The notes beneath the pieces are model-generated. The model was not told the DNA's origin. It did no database searches and was given only the letters and a program-made list of their open reading frames with translations. A stretch of DNA of 45,364 nt from Azolla pinnata (lineage: Eukaryota > Streptophyta > Polypodiopsida > Salviniales > Salviniaceae): the NCBI GenBank assembly GCA_037176905.1, contig JBBBWG010030333.1:3928-49291 (forward strand), read 5' to 3'. Made by a program: the position numbers and the translations under genes. Below are positions 12,539 to 21,314 of the stretch, piece by piece. Within the stretch, counting starts at the first letter, position 1, and every line of letters starts with the position of its first letter.

Positions 12539-13063
12539 GTCTCCTCCTCCTCCTTCTGCAGCTTCTTCTTCTGCGGCTTCTCCTTCATCTTCTTCTTCTG
12601 CAGCTTCTCCTCTGCCCCTGCCTGCACACTGCCCACCTCTCACCGCCGCCATGGATTTGGGCGAGCTTCCACCATACCCCCCGTGATCTGAACCGCACGA
12701 CGCCGACATCACCAGCCTCAAGTCCAGCCACTCCTCTTCCTTCGCCGCCGCCGCCGCCGCTACCCGATTGCCGCCGCCATCGCCATCGATCTCGACATCG
12801 CCATCGCCGTCGCCGTCAGCGAGCTGAGGATGATGCTCCCGGATCCCATCACAGGCCGCGGTGGTGGAGATGGTGGCGGTGGCGGTCGTCATGGTCGCCG
12901 TGCTGCTGCCGCCGCCGCCGCCGCTCATCCCCACCACCAGCCTCGACTCCGCCTCCTGCTCCTGCTCCTGCTCCTGCTGCTCCCTGTAGCTGCAGCAGCT
13001 CGACATGAGGTCTCGCGTGGGCGCCTGCCGCGCCGCGGAGGAGCTGCTGTGCCCGTCCTCCAT
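11207..13063 (-). CDS. Single C2H2 (QALGGH) zinc-finger protein with EAR-type LxLxL motifs
   Basis: An intronless frame of 618 residues starts at the first ATG (13063); the frame stays open upstream without another ATG. One finger, C210-x2-C213-x12-H226-x3-H230, contains the plant signature QALGGH followed by QNAHKRER, the class that includes KNUCKLES and the ZFP proteins. The C-terminus is IDLSLRL, a classical EAR repression motif. A second LxLxL (LDLRL, residues 113-117) lies N-terminal, so the protein looks like a dual-EAR repressor. Between them are an acidic Glu run (about 149-189), an H/Q-rich block (about 248-294), poly-Ala and several Pro and Gly runs; the length is far above the roughly 150-300 residues usual in this family. 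Fingers of this type bind DNA and EAR motifs recruit TOPLESS-type corepressors; the target genes are unknown. The antisense and shifted frames here are shadows of codon repeats. Confidence 0.88.
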
Positions 13064-13204
13064 CGTTTGCTTTGTGGCCCGCGGCGACCACTGTTGCGGA
13101 AGGCAAGCCAAACGGGAAGAGACGCGCGAAAGGAAGCGGAGCAGGAGCGACTCAGTGGCAGAGGACGAGGCGGACGAAGAAGAACGAGGAAGCGAAGCGG
13201 AAGA

Positions 13205-13515
13205 AGACGGGTTTAGGGTTAAGGGACTTCGGGAGAAGCAGAATCAGAGAGGAAGATGAAGAAGAAGAAGAAGAAGAAGAAGATGATGATGATGATGAGG
13301 TTAATTTAGGGTTTAGTGTTTAGGGTTTAGGGAGAAGCAGAATCAGAGAGAAGAAGAAGGGGAAGCAGAAGCAGAAGAAGAAGAAGAAGAAGAAGTTGGT
13401 TAGGGTTTAGGGTTTGGAGAAAGGCAGAATCAGAGAGAAGAAGAAGAAGAAGTTGGTTAGGGTTTAGGGTTTGGAGAAAGGCAGAATCAGAGAGAAGAAG
13501 AAGAAGAAGAAGAAG

Positions 13516-13546
<31 letters not shown>

Positions 13547-13830
13547 TGGTTGGGGTTTAGGGTTCAGAGAGAAGCAGAATCAGAGAGAAGAAGAAGAAGA
13601 AGAAGACGACGACGACGAAGAAGAAGGCGAAGAAGACGAAGAAGAAGACGAAGAAGAAGAAGAAGTTGGTTGGGGTTAAGGGTTTAGAGAGAAGCAGAAT
13701 CAGAGAGAAGAAGAAGAAGAAGAAGAAGAAGAAGAAGAAGAAGAAGAAGAAGGGTTTAGAGGTAGGGTTTAGGGAGAAGCAGGATCAGAGAAGAAGAAGC
13801 AGCAGAAGGGGCTGGAAACCCTAAAACCCC
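13205..13830. repeat. Seven-copy telo-box/GAA array upstream of the C2H2-EAR gene
   Basis: A segment close to GAGAAGCAGAATCAGAGAG recurs seven times (near 13232, 13332, 13416, 13475, 13567, 13687 and 13768). Each copy is joined to a TTTAGGG-type motif (GGTTAGGGTTTAGGGTTT and variants) and a GAA run of variable length. Several units also carry GTTGGTT before the telomere-like word. A telo-box in the opposite orientation (AAACCCTAAAACCCC) closes the array at about 13815-13830. It lies about 140 to 770 bases upstream of the zinc-finger ATG, in promoter or 5' UTR position. GA-rich and telo-box motifs are known Polycomb-recruiting cis elements in Arabidopsis; that use here is inferred. Confidence 0.8.
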
Positions 13831-14396
13831 ACAACCCACACAGCGAAGCAAGGACACCATCGCTGACCAGAATCATTAGAGCCATGGCAGCTCGAGTACA
13901 AAGCCGCAATTAATTGTTCGAATGCAGAGAGCGCGACAGACTGAATCAGACGGTTCCTTCCGCCCTCAGCCCGAGCACGAGCTGGAGCTGGAGCTCTAGC
14001 TCTGTCTGTTCTGTGCCAGTTTCCGCCATTAGAGCTCCTGCTTTCATTCTTCTGATGCTGCCAGAGAGAGAGCTCGCTCACACAGTCTCTGCACCAAACT
14101 GCGCGACTCCAAGAATCAATGGAGGTAAAAAACATCAGAAGAAGAAAGGAAACCCAGAACCCCAAAATCTCTCTCTCCCCTTCGCTTTTCTCTGCCTCCT
14201 TTCTTTGATTGGAGGATTGATGGGGCGGGGGGGCGGCAGTGCAACCTGATGAAAGCCGAAGCAGAAGAGGGTACAGATTTTATAGATCTCTGCGTCTGTC
14301 TATCTATAGACAGAGAGAGATGGAGATGGAGATGGAGATGGAGAAGGAGATGGAGCTGAGCTATGGCGATGGCGATATCTATATCTATTCTTCCCG

Positions 14397-14428
<32 letters not shown>

Positions 14429-14454
14429 CTCTGACAGAGATAGATCGAAGTAGG

Positions 14455-14493
<39 letters not shown>

Positions 14494-14755
14494 TCTCTGT
14501 ACCTGGCTAGGTCGAGCACACAGACATGGCTATGGAAGAAGCTCTTTCTTTCGTTCCTCCTTCGCCTGTGGCGCTGCGCCCCATTTTTTTCTTTCTGAGC
14601 TTTCGCCAGAGCCCTGAGGAACAGAAACAGACCAGAGACGCTGCGCCGCACCTCAGAGCTTAATGCAGCGGCGCCATGCGTCTGTCCGTTCGTCTGTCTG
14701 TATATAAGGAAGGAATGGAGAAAGCAGCTATGGAAAGCTTCCATCGCTCTGCAGT
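13831..14755. other. Gene-free stretch with TC and GGAGAT microsatellites
   Basis: No supported gene. It contains GGAGAT/ATGGAG repeats (about 14320-14350), a TC run with a short TA run (about 14397-14430) and a longer TC run (about 14457-14500). The frames here are low-complexity. Confidence 0.5.
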
Positions 14756-15535
14756 TGCTGCTGATGGTGGTGGTGATGGTGATGATAGTGATGATGATGG
14801 TGATGATGGTGATGATGGTGATGATAGTGATGATGGTGATGATGGTGATGGTGGTGATGATGGTGATGATGGTGATGGTGGTGATGGTGGTGATGGTGGT
14901 GGTGATGACGGTGATGATGGTGATTGTGGTGGTGATGATGATGACGGTGATGGTGGTGATGGCGATGATGGTGATGATGATGATGATGGTTATGATGGTG
15001 ATGATGATGACGGGGGTGGTGGTGATGATGGTGGCGATTGTGGTGATGGTGACGATGATGACGATGGTGACGATGGTGACGATGGTGACGATGGTGGTGA
15101 TGGTGGTGATGGTGGTGATGGTGACGATGGTGGTGATGGTGACGATGGTGCCGATGATGGTGATGGTGGTGATGGTGACGNNNNNNNNNNNNNNNNNNNN
15201 NNNNNNNNNNNNNNNNNNNNNNNNNNNNNNNNNNNNNNNNNNNNNNNNNNNNNNNNNNNNNNNNNNNNNNNNNNNNNNNNTGGTGATGGTGGTGATGGTG
15301 ACGATGGTGGTGATGGTGACGATGGTGCCGATGATGGTGATGGTGGTGATGGTGACGATGGTGGTGATGGTGACGATGGTGCCGATGATGGTGATGGTGG
15401 TGATGGTGACGATGATGCCGATGGTGGTGATGGTGATGGGATGATGATGAGCATGATGATTATGATGGTGATGATGTTGACGGTGGTTGTGGTGATGATG
15501 GTGACGGTGGTGACGATGGTGACGATGGTGAGGCT
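14756..15535. repeat. GATGGT/GATGAT trinucleotide-based satellite
   Basis: Almost pure GAT, GGT and GAC words on the plus strand; the G-rich strand never switches. Higher-order units of about 42-60 bp (GGTGACGATGGTGCCGATGA) recur on both sides of the gap. The frames it creates (Asp/Gly, Met/Val, or Ile/Thr on the minus strand) are repeat artefacts. Confidence 0.9.
15181..15280. other. Assembly gap (100 N)
   Basis: Exactly 100 undetermined bases inside the GATGGT repeat. A round 100 usually marks a gap of unknown size, so the true repeat length is unknown. Confidence 0.98.
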
Positions 15536-15639
15536 CGAAAGAAGAAAAAAAAACACAGCACAAAAAAACAAAGGCCAGTAAAAAAAAAACAAAAAAAAAA
15601 ACAAAGCTCGTAAAGAAGAAAAAAACAAGGCAGTTTTTG

Positions 15640-15670
15640 GCAGTGGCAGGCATCGAACCCAGAACCTTGG
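15640..15670 (-). repeat. Isolated B-box-like (tRNA-derived) motif
   Basis: Read on the minus strand it contains GGTTCTGGGTTCGATGCCTG, close to the B box of a tRNA or SINE, directly before a telomere-like tract. No A box or fold was found, so it may be a SINE end fragment. Confidence 0.3.
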
Positions 15671-15675
15671 ATCTC

Positions 15676-16020
15676 AAAACCCTAACCCTAAACTACCCCT
15701 AAGCCCTAACTCTAACCCTAACCCTAACCCTAAACTACCCCTAAGCCCTAACCCTAAACTACCCGTAAGCCCTAGAACCTTGGATCTTAAAACCCTAACC
15801 CTAAACTACCCCTACGCCCTAATCCTAAATTTACCCACAACCCCAAACTTAAACTGCCCTAAGTCCTGAACCCTAAACCTTAAACTCCAAATCCTGACAC
15901 TACCCAAAACCCTAACCCTCAACTACCCGGGACCCTGAACCCCAGCCCATACCCTAAACCACCCTGAATCGTAACCCTAAACTACCTCCACCCCAAACTA
16001 CCCTAAACCCTAAACTCTAA
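15676..16020. repeat. Degenerate telomere-like (CCCTAAA) tract
   Basis: Mostly variants of CCCTAAA, the plant telomere repeat, interrupted by ACTACCC words. Order is partly kept (CCCTAACCCTAAACTACCCC recurs), and AGAACCTTGGATCT occurs twice (about 15660 and 15775). It decays toward 16020. All units run in one orientation. Confidence 0.8.
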
Positions 16021-18237
16021 CATGGGGATTGCTCCGCTCGAACCCAAACTGAGCCGTTTAACCGAGTTTAACCAAGGTTAGAAACTTGGCTGCTAGGCTC
16101 AATTGACGCTTATTTGAGATTTTGTTAACTGGTTACGGTTTGGCTCGGGATTGGTTTAGCTGGCGTGGAGCCATTAAAAACGGTTAAGCCGATTAAAATG
16201 CTTTTCAGGCTAAACCGGTTTAAAGCCTTAACCCAGGTTCGATTCGACATAAACAAGCTTTTTAAGCCCTAACTCAGTTTGGCCTAAACCAGTCATTTAA
16301 ATCTCAACTCGTCAGAAAACGGCTCGCGCTTCCGAGTTTTCTTGGAACGTCCGAGAGGCTCAAGCAGTCAGTCGGACTAATCGCCGTGTGTGTGTGCTTA
16401 CTTCCCAATCTCTTGTCTTGATTTTCCGTAAACGAGCTTTCCCTAGCAGTAAGTTGGGCTAAGAGCTCGAATCTCACGACAACACTTATATGGAACTATT
16501 GGAACGATTCTTCGCTTCACAGTGTGTTATAAGGGTTTGAACTCATGACCTCATTGGTCCCCACCGCGTCGCGAGAGAGAAGTGGGATGGGCATCAATGG
16601 ATAAGCTCGAGCCCTCGTCCCAAAGAGAGACGGAGCATCTCTGTTTCTCTGTCTCTGTCTCGCGTTTTCTCTCATCATTCGGAGAGTCCCCCCCAAGCCC
16701 CCATTACAGACAGATTTTGCGCAAAATCGTACGTATTCTTTGTTGTCTCGTGGGGCCGCATCAGAGCAGATGCTGGAGACGCGAGAGAGCAAATCGGAAT
16801 TTCCTCCTCCTGTGTCTCTCTGTGAGTGTCTCTGTCTCCGTCGCTCTGATCAGGAGCTATCTGGAATACTCCTCCTGTTCCTCTCCGCAAAGGAACCTTC
16901 ATCATTCGAGATTCACCTGTTTTTTTTCACCCTCTGCCTTTTTCCCCAAGCCCCCCCCCCATTCCTGGGGCTCTCGATCGCAGAGGGTTCGATCGATCTT
17001 GAGCAAAAGATCTGCATGTCCCATGATTGGTCACGGTCTGCCTCAGGAGGAGCATCATCAGAGGAAGGGACCACTCCCAATACATGCATGCATTACACAC
17101 ACATACATACAGGCCTCGCTTCCTCGGTTGCGGCCATGCTCGCAACATCAACGAGAACATGGACCCAGATTCCCGAGAGATCTCGTGGACGATCTCGCCC
17201 TCTTCAAACTATTCCGTTTGTTGCTTCCAATCATGAACTCGACTAGCCCGACTTGTTCCCTTCTCCACCCCTCATTCGACTCGTCCGATTGGCCTCGAAA
17301 GAAGTTGATGATTTCATTCAATTCAAGCCCACCACCATCATCACCATCATCATCACCATCATCATCATTCAAAGCACGCTTCGGGATGCTGCCCCCGAGA
17401 AAAGGCTTGTTGGCCCGGTAACTTGCCGACTTGTGGCCTCGAGCCTCTCGTCGCCAGAAGGCCGAATCGGGCGCACACAGAGAGACGCCAGATGTCCGGT
17501 CCGAAAGATCTACTCGATGGACAAATCGAAGAAGAAGAAGAAAAACAAAAATCCTCCCCTCGTGTAAAAACCCAAATCATCTTGCCGATAACCGATGACA
17601 AAAGCAGTACCGGTAGCTAGCTAGATCGATCGATCGATAGCATTCCCATGTCCGATCGATCAGAAGCTTCATCTGATAAGACAAGACAGGCAAACAGAAA
17701 GACCCACGACGCTTAGGCCAATATGACCCACGGCGCACAGCGGGTACAATAATATTTGTGTATCCAACTCACTTACGAGAGTACGATGACGATTACAAAT
17801 ACAGTCTCTCATCCAATGTGTATAACTACCAGAGCAAAATTTCATCGATAGCCTTTCGCCCTTGCGCTTCTTCTGTTGTTTCTTTTGTTTGTGTCTTTTT
17901 TTGCCATCCTGGAACCGTGTGCCCCATCCATTCATTTGGATGGGATGGAGCGAAGCCAGAAAACCGACAAAACCAGCAAACAAACAAACAAACAAACAAG
18001 GCGAACATTGATCTGATCTACGTCCAATGGGGCACACACACACACTCGCATGCCCAGCTTCGAATCGACATAAGGGTGAGAACATATTGACCAACAAAAG
18101 AAGAAGAAGAAGAAGAAGAAGGAAAGAAGGCGATGCTTCTTCGACAATGATACCTTCCCACCACCACAGTCAAATCTCTCTCTCTCTCTCAGGCTTCTCA
18201 GACGTTTGTCGCATATTGAGAGAGAGATTGAGCAACA
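16021..18237. other. Gene-free stretch with low-complexity frames
   Basis: AAACCGGTTTAA-type words dominate 16030-16330. A SINE-like piece lies at 16440-16620 (separate entry). CATCAC (about 17333-17372), GATC (17625-17638) and AAAC (about 17978-18000) microsatellites follow. Frames such as 16582-17421 (+) are Ser/Pro-rich and match no family I recognise. Confidence 0.45.
16440..16620 (-). repeat. Possible SINE fragment
   Basis: On the minus strand it reads GAGGTCATGAGTTCAAACCC, a B-box-like element, with upstream text (AGCTTATCCATTGATGCCC) that could hold the A box. Ends and target duplications are not visible. Confidence 0.3.
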
Positions 18238-20043
18238 ATGGCACAAAACAGGAAAAGCCGCATTGATGATGATGAGGAGGAGGAGGTCGAGAAGAATGTG
18301 CCTCAGGCACCAAAGATCCGTTTAGGGGTTTATAGGGTATAGATGCTCCCAAAAAAGCCTAGCACTTGTTCTGACGGGATCGCGATCTTCCAGAGCCGAC
18401 TGACTCGCAGCATCAAAAGCACTGTAAAGCTCCGATTATTATTGTCAGACAACAAACAAGATCATTGATGAAAGTAAGAGGATTCACCAACAACAAGCAA
18501 CTGACGTGACATCGGACCACAGATGTATTTATATATATATATACGTGTGTGTGTGTAGCATAATACATCATCAGACCAAGTGGAGCTCGATTCGAGCGAG
18601 CTCCATCCGGGCGTTGGATATGACTTCTTGCGTTGCCACAGTAGCAGAATTGGCCGTTAAAAGAACACGACAAAGTCCGATGAGCAATCGGTAGCGGTTT
18701 TTCAAAGATGCTAGCCTTTTACTCTATGATCTTTCATGGTGGAAATCACAACATTCATTCATTCATTCATTCAACGGGAACGCAAGCCTCTCTCAGTACA
18801 AGGCAATATATCGGGTCCTCGAGTACACGCCCGAGGTTCCGTTTCAGGATGAATTTGGATCTCCACCCGCTGCAACCCACACATCATCTCGACCTCAAAT
18901 GCCCGATTCATGGACCTTGGTAGGCTATAACAACCAATTTAGTTAGAATCTTTCTCGATTCGATTCGAGACATGTTTGAAAAACATTGCTAGGGCAAGCA
19001 AGAATCATGTTTTGTGCGCCTCTTGATTCTCTGATTGAGCCTTAAAAACCTCGACCATGTCTCATCCACTACTACTAGACCCCTGACCAACTAAACCTTG
19101 GTCATCAATCACCATACCCCTCTTGTTTTATGTAATTCTCCGCCATTTTCAACAGAAGGGGAATTCAAAGTCAAGGAAGTTTCCAAGAGATTACTTACTT
19201 CACACGAGGCATTACGTTTGAACAGATGCTCGGGAGGTTCCACATATCACGCTGCAAAGAAGGTCAATTGCATGCAATCTGATCAAGCATTGCAGAAATA
19301 GAGCTTCACAGAGCAAGAAATCATGAAAATAAATCGAGCTCAGGGGAACAGAACAAGGGGAAAATGGTCAGAGAAACAGGGCTGAAACATGATACATAAG
19401 CAAATGATTTCAGTCTCAGAATAATCACATTGTCAGAAAACCAGAAACATGCAAGGAAACAGATAACAGGTATATATCAATACGATATAATCAGATAATT
19501 CGAATGGACTTGCTGTGCAACATAACAAAACTGTCCTGGGATTCAGGTAACCAACGCTTCTGACGGTTTAGGTTTGAGACCAGCTTAGGGTTTATCATCT
19601 CAGCTATCAGCACATGCATCTATAAATTACAGATTCTTTTCATTTTGTCAAGAACAGATGCTGAGAAGTTGGAGATGTATGGATATGCCATTATATCTCT
19701 TTTAACACATGTACATCCAAATTATGCATTTCAGCATGACATTTCAAATTCCAAACTATGTTTTCTGGATCACTTGACTTTGCATGGTAATTTAAGCTAC
19801 AGGAAAAAGGAACTGTTGCTAGCCTTGGGAGCTGAATAAACTGCTACACCTGATGTATACATGCAATCCTCATGGTTTGTTAGAAATTCCTAGTTTTGAA
19901 TCAGACTCAAGCTATTCATTGATGTTCAGCATCAATTGGATTCCAGAGGTGTTGAATTCAAAAGTTCAATTATAAAACTTGCTGGAGTTCATACCAACCA
20001 TGATGTTGTCGGCAAATATATGATGAATGTGCATATATTGGTG
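18238..20043. other. Intergenic stretch without a supported gene
   Basis: It includes a 34-codon frame (18238-18342) with an acidic run, a TA/TG microsatellite (about 18530-18558) and a CATT run (about 18753-18773). Frames at 19098-19301 and 19645-19839 show no domain. Confidence 0.4.
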
Positions 20044-20270
20044 CGGTTGCTCGCCCATTATCTGGAGGGAATAGATAAGCTATCAACAACTGGTCCCATT
20101 TCAAATCGAGCATATTACATAGAATTCAGATGGAAGGTCTCAGTGACAGACCTTATTATATATGATTGGCCCAGAGATTTGGAGTCGGTCGCTCGCCCAT
20201 CATCTGAAAGGGTTAACATATCAACAACTACTAGCTCCCAATCCAATTCAAGTCGAGCAGATTACATACG
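20044..20270. repeat. Diverged direct duplication, about 142-bp spacing
   Basis: GCTCGCCCATTATCTG (from 20049) and GCTCGCCCATCATCTG (from 20191) each begin segments that continue in parallel with ATCAACAACT and then TCGAGCATATTACATA or TCGAGCAGATTACATA. This looks like an old tandem duplication, or the remains of a repeat-bearing element such as an LTR. The 131-codon frame across it is not convincing. Confidence 0.6.
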
Positions 20271-20879
20271 ATTGATCTTACTATTGATCGCACTAGGGAT
20301 TTTGCATACATCCAATTTGAACCACGCATAAATCACAATGACAAACAAAATAAGATGGATGAATGATTCTACATATCATTGATTCTGTCTGAGATGGAAC
20401 GATTCGCAAGATCAAACCACTGAAGCCATCCAATGTACACACGCATTGTTCCTGCTGATTCGATCCATTTGATAGCGCTCCCCTGAGGTGCATTATCATT
20501 TTTCATACTCTTGCAAAGAAAACTAGATGCATTTCAGTAAATATATATAGCGAAACTTTGAGCAATCTAGGCAACGGTGATAAAATTTATATATAGATTA
20601 TTGTTTGGTTTTTGGCCCCAACGCTTCTCAATCTGTAAGCAATTAGGGTTTCTGGTCAGTAGAGGATTCATGGCTGCTTCTCTTTCTCCTGCAATGCCAT
20701 GAAACATAAAAACCAGGCATATGAATGGAATGTAATGGAGAACTGCTCATGAGATGGAACGGAACGGGGAGATCCAGACAACGTATAGGAATGGGAGCTT
20801 GATGTGCGGTCGAAAGGAAGAAGCAGAGGGGGCAACGTATTGGGTCGTCTATCCATTTCCTTCTGTTTCCCCCGCTGTT
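20271..20879. other. 3' flank of the small minus-strand gene
   Basis: AT-rich sequence with TATATA stretches (about 20540-20600) and a TTAGGGTTTCTGG word near 20642. Nothing else was recognised. Confidence 0.4.
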
Positions 20880-21314
20880 TCACGATTGATCCGATCCGCC
20901 ATAGAATTCCAAGAGATCCTCAAGGTCGAGCTCCGGTAAGGAAGGGTCGTCGTTCTCGACAAGCCACACAAAGAACTCAAAGAGGATGGCATCGCAGTTG
21001 AGGAAGATGGCCTTCTGCTGATCCAGCTTCAGATCGTGGGGGCCGCGGCCATGGCGGGGCAATCGAGGGCGGCACTTGCGATGGTTGGGCGGGAGATGGC
21101 GGAAATTCCGGCAGGAATGGAGGAGGTCGCGGAAGATCCGATGGTCGAGGACGCTGGGGTGAACGAGGTAGGTCTGCTGGGATCCTGCCAAGACGACGGG
21201 GATGGTGGAGGGAGGAGGGGGGGAGGGGGGGGCGTCGGGGGTGAGGCGATGGTAAGAAGAAGGAGAAGAAGGGGAGAGCGAGGTGCAGAGGCCAAAGCTG
21301 CAGAGGAAAGCCAT
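20880..21314 (-). CDS. Small intronless SAUR-like/DAILFE-type plant protein
   Basis: A 144-residue frame starts at an ATG (21314) and ends at 20880. After a Ser/Pro-rich N-terminus (about 1-38) comes VVLAGSQQTYLVHPSVLDHR and IFRDLL, resembling the HP-LF-LL core of SAUR-like proteins. The C-terminus has CDAILFEFFVWLVENDD (residues 107-123) and LDLEDLLEFYG (129-139), which I recall from a conserved family of small plant proteins annotated as auxin-responsive or SAUR-like. Biochemical function is unknown. The opposite strand also carries an open frame, a shadow of Arg/Pro-rich codons. The leader (upstream of 21314) is GAA/CTT-rich. Confidence 0.65.
   Translation of the reverse strand: MAFLCSFGLCTSLSPSSPSSYHRLTPDAPPSPPPPSTIPVVLAGSQQTYLVHPSVLDHRIFRDLLHSCRNFRHLPPNHRKCRPRLPRHGRGPHDLKLDQQKAIFLNCDAILFEFFVWLVENDDPSLPELDLEDLLEFYGGSDQS

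Noticed and set aside
12182-12691. Plus-strand frame opposite the zinc-finger gene (Met/Leu/Lys runs)
   Set aside because: It is the complement of the Gln/His and Glu codon runs of the real minus-strand gene.
13064-13111. N-terminal extension of the zinc-finger frame to 13111
   Set aside because: That codon is TTG, not ATG; the first ATG in frame is at 13063.
14415-15677. Long frame across the GATGGT repeat (minus) and the matching plus-strand frames
   Set aside because: They consist of repeat-encoded Thr/Ile or Asp/Gly/Val/Met and cross an N gap; no domain or codon bias supports a gene.
16582-17421. 279-codon plus-strand frame
   Set aside because: Ser/Pro/Arg-rich without any recognised motif, crossing TC and CATCAC microsatellites; no splice logic or homologous pattern found.
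18238-18342. 34-codon frame with acidic run (MAQNRKSRID...)
   Set aside because: Too short to support from sequence alone; the acidic run comes from a GAT/GAG repeat. It would need transcript or ribosome data.
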